Source of the DNA: Nitratireductor arenosus
Lineage (GTDB): Bacteria; Pseudomonadota; Alphaproteobacteria; Rhizobiales; Rhizobiaceae
NCBI RefSeq assembly: GCF_009742725.1
Contig: NZ_WPHG01000002.1
Span: 806,001 to 870,000, forward strand
Reading direction: 5' to 3'
Length of the DNA: 64,000 bases
Part shown: one piece after another, positions 16,321 to 24,722 of the stretch
How the letters are laid out: the number at the start of each line of letters is the position of its first letter
Numbering within the stretch: position 1 is the first letter of the stretch
The notes under the pieces: generated by a model
Databases searched by the model: none
The model's input: only the letters and a program-made list of their open reading frames with translations
Told to the model about the DNA's origin: nothing
Position numbers and translations under genes: made by a program

Positions 16321-17319
16321 ATGACGACCGGCTTGCCTTTCGACGACTTCCGCAATCTGCTGCGCGGCCTGCCGCGCGCCGACGAGGCGCCAGCCGATGC
16401 CGCGCGCGTGCGGCTCGACGAGCTGAAACCGGCCGACGGGCTTGGCATGTTGGCCGAAACGGCGATCTGGCTCGCGCGCGCAAGCCAGCGCATGCCGCCG
16501 GTCGTGACCCGGCCGCAGCTTGCGTTGTTTGCCGGCACGCATGGCGTTGCCCGCCACGGTGTGTCGGCGCGCGCGCCGTCCTGGACCGCGGCGATGGTCG
16601 AGCACTGCGCCGCCGGCGGCGCCGCGGTCAACCAGGCCTGCCTGGCCGGCGATATCGCGCTGAAAGTCTTCGATCTGGCGCTCGACTTGCCGACCGGCGA
16701 CATCACCGTCGAAGCCGCCTTCGACGAACACGGCTGTGCGGCGACCATGGCTTTCGGCATGGAGGCGGCGAGCGCGGACACTAGCCTGCTCGCGCTTGGC
16801 GATTTCAGTGTCGGCGGCCCGGTTGCCGCGGCTTGCGTGCTGGCCGCGCTGCTTGGCGGGACCGGCCGGGACTGGGCGACAGCCGCCACCGAAGCCGGCG
16901 AGGGGAGGCTCGATCGCGCCGACGCCGCGATCGACGCCGCGCTTGCATGCCATGCCGGCCACCTGCGCGACCCGCTCGAAGTGCTGCGCCGGCTCGGTGG
17001 CCGCGAGATCGCGGCGATTGCCGGCGCGATCGTGTCCGCGCGTGTCCAAAACATTCCCGTCATCCTCGACGGGCTTGCGGCTCTCGCCGCCGCCGCCGTG
17101 CTGCATGCGCTTAATGCCGAGGCGGTGACGCATTGCCGCCTGGCCGCGTCGGCCCCCGACGGGCCTCCGGCGGATGTGAGCGAGCGGATAGCGCTAAGGC
17201 CGGTGCTTGCCGCGCAGGATATTCCCGGCGGTGGGATCGCTGGTACGCTTGCCGTCGGCATGGTCAGGACGGCGACGCTCTGCCTGTCGGGCATGCGCCC
17301 TATGCCCGCGCCCGTCTGA
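16321..17319 (+). CDS. CobT-like protein (nicotinate-nucleotide:dimethylbenzimidazole phosphoribosyltransferase family), divergent
   Basis: A 332-residue protein clearly related to CobT, which makes alpha-ribazole phosphate for the lower ligand of cobalamin. Well-conserved stretches are FAGTHGVARHGVS, FDLALDLPTGDIT, ATMAFGMEA and DPLEVLRRLGGREIAAIAGAI. Key motifs are altered. The KPPGSLG loop is KPADGLG (36-42). The GNTT motif after the DxG region is GGPV near 165-168. The C-terminal RLGEGTGA, which holds the catalytic Glu, is replaced by DIPGGGIAG (300-308) with no Glu there. It may be a catalytically impaired paralogue with another role. Its stop is four bases from the convergent kinase stop. 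Confidence 0.8.
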   Translation: MTTGLPFDDFRNLLRGLPRADEAPADAARVRLDELKPADGLGMLAETAIWLARASQRMPPVVTRPQLALFAGTHGVARHGVSARAPSWTAAMVEHCAAGGAAVNQACLAGDIALKVFDLALDLPTGDITVEAAFDEHGCAATMAFGMEAASADTSLLALGDFSVGGPVAAACVLAALLGGTGRDWATAATEAGEGRLDRADAAIDAALACHAGHLRDPLEVLRRLGGREIAAIAGAIVSARVQNIPVILDGLAALAAAAVLHALNAEAVTHCRLAASAPDGPPADVSERIALRPVLAAQDIPGGGIAGTLAVGMVRTATLCLSGMRPMPAPV

Positions 17320-17323
17320 GGGA

Positions 17324-18844
17324 TCAGGCCGCGCTCGCCTTCCTGGCGTGTGCGGTGCCCGTCGCGAGCGACGCCATGACGCGTGACGCCGGAAAGATCG
17401 CGATCGCCTCGGTGCCCAGGCGCAGCTTGGAGCGCAATTCGAACCGCCCGCCATGAATATCCAAAAGCCCCTGGACGATGGGAAGCCCGAGCCCGGTACC
17501 CTGTTCGGCGCTCTTGATGGCGATCGAGCCCTGACCGAAAGCCGACAGCACGACCGGAATCTCCTCGGCGGGGATGCCCGGGCCGTTGTCGCGCACCGAG
17601 ATATATTGTCCACCGCCGGCGGTCCAGCCGGCGCGCACTCTGATTTCGCCGCCGGTCGGCGCGAATTTGATCGCGTTCGACAACAGGTTCAAGGTGATCT
17701 GGCGCACCGCCCGCTCGTCGGCATGAAGTTGCGGCAGGTCGGGCTCGAACTCACGCACGATGTGCAGATCCTTGTTGCGCGCCTTCAACTCGACCAGATT
17801 GCAACACTCCTCGACCGTGCGGGCGATGTCGACCGGCTCTTCCTTCAGCTTGTAGCGCCCGGCCTCGATGCGCGATATGTCGAGGATCTCGTTGATCAAG
17901 GCCAGCAGATGATGGCCCGAATCGTGAATGCTGCGCGCGTAGTCGCGATAGGTCTCGTTCTCGAGCGGCCCCAGAACCTGTTCGGCCATCACCTCCGAAA
18001 AACCCAGTATCGCGTTGAGCGGCGTACGCAATTCGTGACTCATCGAGGCCAAAAACCGCGACTTGGCGAGATTGGCTTCCTCGGCGCGCCGACGCGCCTC
18101 GTCGGAGATCGATTTCGCCGTCTCGAGTTCGGCGATCAGCCCGTCCTTCTCGGTGCGGAACGACAACAACATCACTGCCGAGCGGTGCAAATGGCCGGCG
18201 ATGTAGGAAAAAAACGGCAGCGACGCGGCCAGAAGACCGGCCATGGCGGCATCGACCGGGTTCCACAGATTCACCGCAAGCCCGATATAGGCCACGACCG
18301 GCAGGGCGAAGGTCGCCAGAAGCGCGCCGCGCAGCGCATAAGCCAGGATCGCGGTGGCGGCGACAGCAAACAGCAGCACCACACCCTTGACGGTGGAAAA
18401 CTGGTCGATCTGACAGGCCTCGCAGCTCAAGAGCGCGAACCACGTCCAGCACAGCCCGGTGACCGCATGGGCGACCAAAAGCAGAACCCGCACCGACGAC
18501 ACGTCGATATCGGTTACCTCCTTTTTGGCGATGTGGGCGGCGAACAGCCCGAGCCCGGCATAGGCGACCGCAGTCAGTGCCGCCCAGAAGGCTACTTGCG
18601 GCCCCATGCCGGCGACAAGGCCGGCGGCGGCGACCGCGGCCGCCAGCACAGGCAACACCGCGGTGCGACCGGTCAGCGCGCCTGCATGCAGGCGCAACAT
18701 TTCCCGGTCGAAGGCGGGATTGCCGGGTTGCTGGGAAAGCCGGTCGCGGGTTTGCCTCACCGTCCGCGCAAGGTCGGCGTTGCGGTGGGCCTTGGTGCGG
18801 TCCACAATGTTCTTGTCCGCCATGGTGGAGCGTCTTGGCGCCAT
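17324..18844 (-). CDS. Membrane sensor histidine kinase (PleC/PdhS-like core)
   Basis: A 506-residue two-component kinase. About five hydrophobic segments lie between residues 60 and 225, after a charged cytoplasmic N-terminus. A helical linker follows, then the phosphoacceptor SMSHELRTPLNAILGFSEVM. ATP-binding motifs are the N-box LNLLSNAIKFAP, G1 RDNGPGIP and G2 GTGLGLPIVQG. The H-box wording resembles alphaproteobacterial PleC/DivJ/PdhS kinases that control the cell cycle, but there is no PAS domain, so the pathway is uncertain. No response regulator is adjacent (orphan kinase). An internal ATG seven codons later is an alternative start. Confidence 0.88.
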   Translation of the reverse strand: MAPRRSTMADKNIVDRTKAHRNADLARTVRQTRDRLSQQPGNPAFDREMLRLHAGALTGRTAVLPVLAAAVAAAGLVAGMGPQVAFWAALTAVAYAGLGLFAAHIAKKEVTDIDVSSVRVLLLVAHAVTGLCWTWFALLSCEACQIDQFSTVKGVVLLFAVAATAILAYALRGALLATFALPVVAYIGLAVNLWNPVDAAMAGLLAASLPFFSYIAGHLHRSAVMLLSFRTEKDGLIAELETAKSISDEARRRAEEANLAKSRFLASMSHELRTPLNAILGFSEVMAEQVLGPLENETYRDYARSIHDSGHHLLALINEILDISRIEAGRYKLKEEPVDIARTVEECCNLVELKARNKDLHIVREFEPDLPQLHADERAVRQITLNLLSNAIKFAPTGGEIRVRAGWTAGGGQYISVRDNGPGIPAEEIPVVLSAFGQGSIAIKSAEQGTGLGLPIVQGLLDIHGGRFELRSKLRLGTEAIAIFPASRVMASLATGTAHARKASAA

Positions 18845-18913
18845 CGGAACCGGGTTTTCCAGATCTGGATCAACATCGGAGAATTACTTCCGAATGGTTA
18901 AGAGTCCCTTCCG

Positions 18914-19534
18914 GTGAGGACATGGTTGCGCCGCCCGCCGGTGCCGAAATCCGGGCGCCGCGGCCGGTCGCGGTGGTTGCGCCGATTGTCCGACACCGTC
19001 TTGGCGGCCGCCGTTTTCGCAGGCGTTGCCCTGTTGGTGGCCCGTCTGGAGGAGACGACGACCGTCGAACGGCACGGTCGGCCGTCGGTCGGCGACGGCG
19101 ACAGCCTGACGCTTGGTGGCGGGCGCATCCGTCTTGTCGGCATCGACGCGCCCGAACTCGATCAGACCTGCCGGCGGGACGGCGCCGACTACGCCTGCGG
19201 CCGGGCCGCGCGCGATGCGCTGCGCAGGCTGGTGGGGCAACACGCAATCGTTTGCCGCGGACATGAGAGCGATCGGTTCGGCCGCCTCTTGGCGGTCTGT
19301 CACGCCGGCGACATCGATCTCAACCACGCGATGGTCGAAGCGGGCTGGGCGGTGTCCTATGGGCGCTATGGCCAGGCTGAACGTCGGGCGCGCGCCGAGG
19401 CACGCGGATTGTGGGCGGGAAAATTCGAACGCCCGCGTGACTGGCGTGCCGTTCACGGTCGCGCGAGCGACATCGAAATCGGTCTCGCGACGCGGCTGCG
19501 GGCTTGGGTCGCGGCGCTGTTTGGTGCAGGCTGA
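18914..19534 (+). CDS. Thermonuclease (SNase-like) family protein with membrane anchor
   Basis: A 206-residue protein. An Arg-rich N-terminus is followed by a hydrophobic segment near residues 34-51, so the domain is anchored or exported. The SNase-like domain shows VGDGDSLTLGGGRIRLVGIDAPELDQTC, with catalytic-type Arg and Asp residues, and DRFGRLLAVC. Homologues cleave nucleic acids or serve as nuclease-like scaffolds. GTG at 18914 is the longest start; the exact start is uncertain because the N-terminus is poorly conserved. It is divergent from the kinase. Confidence 0.8.
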   Translation: MRTWLRRPPVPKSGRRGRSRWLRRLSDTVLAAAVFAGVALLVARLEETTTVERHGRPSVGDGDSLTLGGGRIRLVGIDAPELDQTCRRDGADYACGRAARDALRRLVGQHAIVCRGHESDRFGRLLAVCHAGDIDLNHAMVEAGWAVSYGRYGQAERRARAEARGLWAGKFERPRDWRAVHGRASDIEIGLATRLRAWVAALFGAG

Positions 19535-19579
19535 TGACAATGGACGCACGTGCATTGTGCGCGGTTTTTCGGGAGGCAG

Positions 19580-20194
19580 ATGGTGAAGCTTTACGATGGT
19601 GGACGCGCGCCCAATCCGCGGCGCGTCAGGGTGTTTCTGGCCGAAAAGGGCATCGAGGTGGCGCGAGAGCCGATCGACATGGGCGCGATGGGCCATCGCG
19701 GACCGGAAGTCACCAGCCGCAACCCGCTGCAGCGCCTGCCGGTGCTGGAACTCGCCGACGGCACGATCCTGACCGAATCGATCGCGATCTGCCGCTATTT
19801 CGAGGAGCTTCACCCCGAGCCTGCTTTGTTCGGTCACGGCGCGCTCGGCAGGGCGCAGGTGGAGATGTGGCAGCGGCGCCTGGAACTCAACTTCCTCTTC
19901 ACCGTCGGTCAGGCTTTTCGGCATATTCACCCGGCGATGAAGGAATGGGAGGTGCCGCAGATCGCCGAATGGGGTGAGGTCAACAAGCCGCGCACGGTGC
20001 AATTTCTGGAAATCTTCGATCGCGAACTTCAAAACCGCGAATTCGCAGCCGGTGACACCTATTCGGTTGCCGACATCACCGGCATGATCGGCATCGATTT
20101 CATGAAACCGGCGCGCATCGACCTGCCGGAGGGGCTTCGCAATGTGCGGCGCTGGTACGAGACGGTGGCGGCCCGGCCGAGCGCGCGTGCGTGA
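19580..20194 (+). CDS. Glutathione S-transferase family protein
   Basis: A 204-residue GST. The thioredoxin-like N-terminal domain has the G-site pattern LYDGGRAPNPRRVRVFLAEKG and the conserved LPVLELADGTILTESIAICRYFEE. The all-helical C-terminal domain contains FAAGDTYSVADITGMIGIDF, the usual N-capping motif. It conjugates or reduces substrates with glutathione in the cytoplasm. ATG at 19580 is chosen because GGGAGG at 19571 precedes it; an earlier in-frame ATG at 19550 lacks such a site. It overlaps the UDG gene by one base (TGATG). Confidence 0.93.
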   Translation: MVKLYDGGRAPNPRRVRVFLAEKGIEVAREPIDMGAMGHRGPEVTSRNPLQRLPVLELADGTILTESIAICRYFEELHPEPALFGHGALGRAQVEMWQRRLELNFLFTVGQAFRHIHPAMKEWEVPQIAEWGEVNKPRTVQFLEIFDRELQNREFAAGDTYSVADITGMIGIDFMKPARIDLPEGLRNVRRWYETVAARPSARA

Positions 20195-20832
20195 TGCCTT
20201 CCGACCCGATCACCGAGCTCGACCGGCTGGCCGGCGAAATCCGCGCCTGCCGCATCTGCCGCGACCAGCCCGAAGGCGGGCCCCTGCCGCACGAGCCGCG
20301 CCCGGTGGTCGTCGCCTCCTCGACGGCGCCGGTGCTGATCGCCGGCCAGGCGCCAGGGCTGCGTGTGCACGAGACCGGCATTCCCTTCAACGACCGCTCC
20401 GGCGACCGGCTGCGTGACTGGCTCGGCGTCTCGCGCGAGGCGTTCTACGATCCGGCCCTGTTTGCGATCGCGCCGATGGGGTTTTGCTTTCCCGGCTATG
20501 ACGCCAAGGGAAGCGACCTGCCGCCGCGTCGGGAATGCGCGCCGGCCTGGTATGGCCGGCTGATGGAGTTGATGCCCCAGGTCGAGCTGGTTCTGGCGGT
20601 CGGCCAGCATGCGCAGCGCTGGCATCTGCGCGCCGCGTGTCGCAGGACGCTGACCGACACGGTCGCCGCCTGGCAGGAGATTTTTTCGCGGCCGGGACGA
20701 CCGAAGGTCCTGCCATTGCCGCATCCGTCCTGGCGCAATACCGGCTGGCTCAAGCGCAATTCATGGTTCGAGACCGATTTGCTGCCCGTATTGCGGCGGG
20801 AAATTTCGCTCTGCGTCGGGACAAGGAAATAG
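20194..20832 (+). CDS. Uracil-DNA glycosylase family protein
   Basis: A 212-residue member of the UDG superfamily that would excise uracil or other deaminated bases. The active-site-like loop is VLIAGQAPGLRVHETGIPFNDRSGDRLRDWL, and the second motif LPLPHPSWRN fits the H-P-S loop of the family. A CRIC motif near the N-terminus and other cysteines could be structural. It begins at the GST stop codon (TGATG), so translation is coupled. GTG at 20191 is an alternative start. Activity spectrum is not predictable. Confidence 0.85.
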   Translation: MPSDPITELDRLAGEIRACRICRDQPEGGPLPHEPRPVVVASSTAPVLIAGQAPGLRVHETGIPFNDRSGDRLRDWLGVSREAFYDPALFAIAPMGFCFPGYDAKGSDLPPRRECAPAWYGRLMELMPQVELVLAVGQHAQRWHLRAACRRTLTDTVAAWQEIFSRPGRPKVLPLPHPSWRNTGWLKRNSWFETDLLPVLRREISLCVGTRK

Positions 20833-20927
20833 AACGCGCGCTGCCAGTTGGCGTGATGAGAAAGAAAAAATTGCTTGAAAGGCGGCGCAAGAGGCGTAAA
20901 TTAGAAAAAAATTCCATAGGAGCCGTC

Positions 20928-21416
20928 ATGGACCGTCTCGACAAGAAAATCCTGCGGCTTTTGCAGGAAGATTCCACGCTTGCCGTTGCCGATGTGGCCA
21001 GGAAGGTCGGTCTGTCGACGACGCCGTGCTGGCGGCGTATCCAGAAATTGGAGGAGGAGGGGGTCATCCGGCGCCGGGTGGCGATCCTCAATCCGGACAA
21101 GGTCAATACCCGGGTCAATGTGTTCATTTCGATCCGCACCAATTCGCACAGCCTGGAATGGCTGCGCCGGTTTTCCGAGGTGATCCAGGATTTTCCGGAA
21201 GTCGTGGAGTTTTACCGCATGAGCGGCGACATCGACTATTTGATCCGGGTGGTGGTGCCCGACATCGCCGCCTACGATGCATTCTACAAGAAGCTTATCG
21301 CCAAGATCGAAATCCGCGACGTGTCGTCCTCCTTCGCCATGGAACAGATCAAATACACCACCCAATTGCCGCTCGACTATATGGTGTTGGACAAGGAGAG
21401 CGCCAGCGCCGCGTGA
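20928..21416 (+). CDS. Lrp/AsnC family transcriptional regulator
   Basis: A 162-residue regulator. Residues 1-60 form the helix-turn-helix (LDKKILRLLQEDSTLAVADVARKVGLSTTPCWRRIQKLE) and the rest is the RAM ligand-binding domain ending in SSSFAMEQIKYTTQLPL. It probably senses an amino acid and binds DNA as an oligomer. The start is ATG at 20928 after TAGGAG at 917-923. The 95 bases upstream are unusually AT-rich (AAAGAAAAAATTGCTTG and ATTAGAAAAAAATTCC), suiting a promoter with autoregulation. Likely targets are not obvious; the polar amino acid ABC operon nearby is one possibility. Confidence 0.94.
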   Translation: MDRLDKKILRLLQEDSTLAVADVARKVGLSTTPCWRRIQKLEEEGVIRRRVAILNPDKVNTRVNVFISIRTNSHSLEWLRRFSEVIQDFPEVVEFYRMSGDIDYLIRVVVPDIAAYDAFYKKLIAKIEIRDVSSSFAMEQIKYTTQLPLDYMVLDKESASAA

Positions 21417-21420
21417 ATGG

Positions 21421-22149
21421 TCAGCGCGTCGGCCTTTGCGCCTTCGCCTGCAGCCGGTCCAGTGTCTTTTGCGCGGTCAGCTCGCGCAGGGCGTCCCTGC
21501 CCACCCAACGTCTGGCGCGGTCGTCGACGCCGGCAAGCCGTTGCGCCAGTGCCAATGCCGGTTCATGCAGGAAAAGCGAGCGCTTGCCGGTCTGGCGCAG
21601 CGCCCAGCTTACCGCTTTCCTGACGAAGTTGCGTTCGTCGTCCGCATGACGTTCGATCAGTGGCAGCCAGGCGAGGAAGGTTTCGTCGGGCTCGTTTTTC
21701 AGGTGGACCGCCGCCCATGCGATCATGGCGAAACCGGCGCGCCGCGCGAATTCGCGCCCATCGTCGGCGAAGTCCGGCACCAGTTCGCCCGCAAGCCCGG
21801 CCTCGACGAACAGGTCGGCGGCATGATCGACCACCTCCCAGGAGGCGAAATCATCCGCCCACTCGTGCGCCTGCGCGGCTGTGAGCTTTTTCGGCTCGGC
21901 GGTGAAACAGGCCAGAAGCCGTGCCTCGCGCCAGCCGCTTTGCCATAGCGCCAGTGCGCGCGCCTGATCGCGCCCGATCGCCCGGCCAAGCGGCCGCAAC
22001 ACCGCGTTCGGGATGCCGAAGGCGGCGTCGGTTGCAATACCGAACCGCGCCATGCCGGCGCGGTTGTCGGCCGAGGCGAGCGTTTCCAGATGCGCGACGA
22101 CGGCCGCGGCGTCGCACGCCGGCGAGGGCGCTGCCGCCGCGGCGGGCAC
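21421..22149 (-). CDS. DNA alkylation repair protein (AlkD-like HEAT repeats)
   Basis: A 242-residue all-helical protein of the DNA alkylation repair family. Segments such as REARLLACFTAEPKKLT, WADDFASWEVVDHAADLF, FARRAGFAMIAWAAVHLK and ERNFVRKAVSWALRQTGKR are the repeated helical pairs of this family, and WxxxDxxD-like acidic residues are present. The start is GTG at 22149, two bases after the stop of the dehydrogenase gene, so the two are probably cotranscribed. A longer frame runs upstream but overlaps that gene. Glycosylase activity is inferred from family only. Confidence 0.85.
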   Translation of the reverse strand: MPAAAAAPSPACDAAAVVAHLETLASADNRAGMARFGIATDAAFGIPNAVLRPLGRAIGRDQARALALWQSGWREARLLACFTAEPKKLTAAQAHEWADDFASWEVVDHAADLFVEAGLAGELVPDFADDGREFARRAGFAMIAWAAVHLKNEPDETFLAWLPLIERHADDERNFVRKAVSWALRQTGKRSLFLHEPALALAQRLAGVDDRARRWVGRDALRELTAQKTLDRLQAKAQRPTR

Positions 22150-22151
22150 GG

Positions 22152-23021
22152 CTATTTTCCCAGCCGCGCCAGCAGCGACGAGGTGTCCCAGCGCCGCCCG
22201 CCCATGTCCTGGACGTCCTTGTAGAACTGGTCGACGAGCGCCGTGACCGGCAGCTTGGCGCCGTTGCGTTCGGCCTCGGCCAGGCAGATGCCCAGATCCT
22301 TGCGCATCCAGTCGACCGCGAAGCCGAAATCGTAACTGCCCTGGTTCATGGTCTTGTGGCGGTTTTCCATCTGCCACGAGCCGGCCGCCCCCTTGGAGAT
22401 CACGTCGACGACCTTTTCCACGTCGAGCCCGGCCTTTTTGCCGAAATGGATGCCTTCGGCCAGGCCTTGCACCAGGCCAGCGATACAGATCTGGTTGATC
22501 ATCTTGGTGAGCTGTCCGGCGCCGGCCGGGCCCATCAGGCCGACCATTTTCGCATAGGCCTCGATCACCGGCCGGGCGGTGTCGAAAATCGCCTGTTCGC
22601 CGCCGACCATCACGGTCAGAACGCCGTTTTCGGCCCCGGCCTGTCCTCCCGACACGGGCGCGTCGAGAAAGCCGAAACCGGCTTTTTCGGCTGCCTCGGC
22701 AAGGTCGCGCGCCACTTCGGCCGAGGCCGTCGTGTTGTCGATGAACACCGCGCCGGATTTCATCGCCGCAAAGGCGCCGTCCTGGCCGAGCGTGACGGTG
22801 CGTAAATCGTCGTCATTGCCGACGCAGCAAAACACGAAATCCTTGCCCCTGGCCGCTTCGGCCGGGGTCGAGGCGAGCCCGCCGCCATGCTCGCCAACCC
22901 ATTTGGCCGCCTTTTCGGCCGTGCGGTTGTAGACGGTGACGTCGTGGCCGCCCTTGTGCTTCAAATGACCGGCCATGGGATATCCCATCACGCCGAGACC
23001 CAAAAATGCGATTTTGGCCAT
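22152..23021 (-). CDS. NAD(P)-dependent beta-hydroxyacid dehydrogenase (GarR / MmsB family)
   Basis: A 289-residue enzyme of the 3-hydroxyisobutyrate / tartronate semialdehyde reductase family. The N-terminal dinucleotide loop is FLGLGVMGYPMAGHL. The substrate motif is FLDAPVSGGQAGAENG and the catalytic Lys lies in GAGQLTKMINQICIAG. The SWQMENR segment is also typical. It reduces or oxidises a short beta-hydroxyacid semialdehyde. Which one cannot be told from the sequence: valine degradation and glyoxylate metabolism are both possible. It leads the AlkD-like gene. Confidence 0.9.
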   Translation of the reverse strand: MAKIAFLGLGVMGYPMAGHLKHKGGHDVTVYNRTAEKAAKWVGEHGGGLASTPAEAARGKDFVFCCVGNDDDLRTVTLGQDGAFAAMKSGAVFIDNTTASAEVARDLAEAAEKAGFGFLDAPVSGGQAGAENGVLTVMVGGEQAIFDTARPVIEAYAKMVGLMGPAGAGQLTKMINQICIAGLVQGLAEGIHFGKKAGLDVEKVVDVISKGAAGSWQMENRHKTMNQGSYDFGFAVDWMRKDLGICLAEAERNGAKLPVTALVDQFYKDVQDMGGRRWDTSSLLARLGK

Positions 23022-23075
23022 CTGGCCCCTCCTTAATGCGTGTTGATTCGAAAAAACTGACGGAAACGCGTGGTT

Positions 23076-23909
23076 TCACCGTTGCAGATGACGGGTCAGC
23101 CTGGTTTCGACCACGCTCCACACATTGCGCAACGTCTCCACGATAACGAGATAGAAGATCGCCGCCCAGATATAGGTCTGGAAATCGTAGGTGCGCGAAT
23201 AGGCCCGGCGGGTTTCGCCCATCAGGTCGTAGACGGTCGCAAGCGCGACGATCGCCGACCCCTTGATCATCAGGATAATCTCGTTGCCGTAGGGCCTGAG
23301 CGCCACGATCAGCGCCTGCGGCAGGATGATCTTGTAAAGCGTCTGGAACCGGTTGAGGCCGAGCGCGGCGGCGCCTTCCCATTGCCCCTTCGGCACGCTC
23401 TCGACGGCGCCGCGCAGAATTTCGGCCTGATAGGCGGCCGTGTTCAGCGAGAACGAGAACACCGCGCAGTTCCAGGCCTCGCGGAAAAAGCCCCACAGGC
23501 CGACCGCCTCCAGTTGCGGGCGGAACGAGCCGAGACCGTAATAGATCAAAAAAAGCTGCGCGATCAGCGGCGTGCCGCGAAACACATAGACATAGGCAAA
23601 GGCGATGCGGCCGATCAGCTTGTTCTTCGACATCCGCCCGATAGCGACGGGGATCGACAGCAGAGCGCCGATGACCAGCGAAATGCCGACCAGGGAGAGC
23701 GTGGTCAGCAGCCCGGAAATATATTTGGGTCCGTAGCGCGCGACCTTTTCGGGCGCCCAGGCATCGATCAGATACCACACCAGAAGGATGCCGGCGACGA
23801 GCCAGAAGGCGAGGGTCAGGTTTCCCGCGACACGCTCGAACGTCCATGAGCGGGGCAGGGCCGGCGGCCGCTGCTCGGAGGCGTCGATGCTGTCTTGCAG
23901 CGTCGTCAT
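23076..23909 (-). CDS. Polar amino acid ABC transporter permease (HisM-type)
   Basis: A 277-residue inner-membrane permease with about five to six membrane segments. The EAA loop that contacts the ATPase reads EGAAALGLNRFQTLYKIILPQAL. An N-terminal cytoplasmic extension of about 25 residues precedes the first membrane segment. It starts inside the stop of the upstream permease (ATGA at 23906-23909), so the pair is coupled and presumably forms a heterodimer. No ATPase gene follows; the next gene is the dehydrogenase after 54 bases. Confidence 0.92.
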   Translation of the reverse strand: MTTLQDSIDASEQRPPALPRSWTFERVAGNLTLAFWLVAGILLVWYLIDAWAPEKVARYGPKYISGLLTTLSLVGISLVIGALLSIPVAIGRMSKNKLIGRIAFAYVYVFRGTPLIAQLFLIYYGLGSFRPQLEAVGLWGFFREAWNCAVFSFSLNTAAYQAEILRGAVESVPKGQWEGAAALGLNRFQTLYKIILPQALIVALRPYGNEIILMIKGSAIVALATVYDLMGETRRAYSRTYDFQTYIWAAIFYLVIVETLRNVWSVVETRLTRHLQR

Positions 23910-24619
23910 CGCGCCGTCTCTCCGCGCTTGCCCGCGGCTTCCACCCGGCCGAGCGCTACCGACGACAACAGCGCCAGCACCAGATAGAGCAGCGCCGCCA
24001 GGCCGAAAAACAGGAAGGCTTCCTTGGTGTTGCGCGCCGCGATCCCGGTCTGGCGCAGGATGTCGGTGAGCCCGATCGCCGAAACCAGCGCTGTATCCTT
24101 GAGCAGGATCATCCAAAGGTTGGACAGGCCCGGCAGCGCGATGCGGATCAGTTGCGGCAGGATGACCAGCCGCATGACCTTGTTGCGGTGCAGGCCGAGC
24201 GCGTAGCCGCCCTCGTACTGACCGTGCGGAATCGCGCGGAAGGCGGACAGGAACACCTCGCTGGCGAAGGCGGAAAACACGAAGGCGAGCGCGATGACCC
24301 CGGCCAGGAAGGCATTGATCTCCAGGCCGGCTTCCACGCCGAGTGCCCGGAAGACCTGCTGGATGCCGATCTGCAGCCCGAAATAGACCAGAAACAGGGT
24401 CAAAAGTTCCGGCAGGCCGCGGAAGATGGTGGTGTAGATGTCGGCGGCGGTGCGAAAGCTCCATTCCCGGCTTTGCTTGGCCAGGGCGACTAGGAAACCG
24501 ATGAACAGCCCGATCGGCAAGGTCGCGAGCGCGAGCGCGATCGTGGTGACGACGCCGATGGCGATCTCGTCGCCCCAGCCCAGATCGCCGAAGCTCAGCA
24601 AGGTCAGGTAACTGTCCAT
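23906..24619 (-). CDS. Polar amino acid ABC transporter permease (HisQ-type)
   Basis: A 237-residue inner-membrane permease of the same subfamily, with the EAA loop EGGYALGLHRNKVMRLVILPQLIRIA and a FRGLPELLTLFLVYFG segment. It pairs with the following permease, which it overlaps by four bases. It is separated from the binding-protein gene by 103 bases that contain a strong hairpin, a layout that usually gives more binding protein than permease. Confidence 0.92.
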   Translation of the reverse strand: MDSYLTLLSFGDLGWGDEIAIGVVTTIALALATLPIGLFIGFLVALAKQSREWSFRTAADIYTTIFRGLPELLTLFLVYFGLQIGIQQVFRALGVEAGLEINAFLAGVIALAFVFSAFASEVFLSAFRAIPHGQYEGGYALGLHRNKVMRLVILPQLIRIALPGLSNLWMILLKDTALVSAIGLTDILRQTGIAARNTKEAFLFFGLAALLYLVLALLSSVALGRVEAAGKRGETAR

Positions 24620-24676
24620 GTGCCCCGCGCGCCCGCCGCGCGTCCGGCGCTATCGCCGGCCGTGCGGAACCGGATC

Positions 24677-24702
24677 GCCGGACGGTGCGATGACCGTCCG
24701 GC
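24677..24702 (-). repeat. Strong hairpin between binding-protein and permease genes
   Basis: GCCGGACGGT, a 6-base loop and ACCGTCCGGC make a perfect 10-bp stem, 20 bases past the binding-protein stop on the transcribed strand. No T-tract follows, so it more likely stabilises the upstream mRNA 3' end than terminates fully. Confidence 0.75.
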
Positions 24703-24722
24703 ATGGCCGCGTTTATGCGGCA

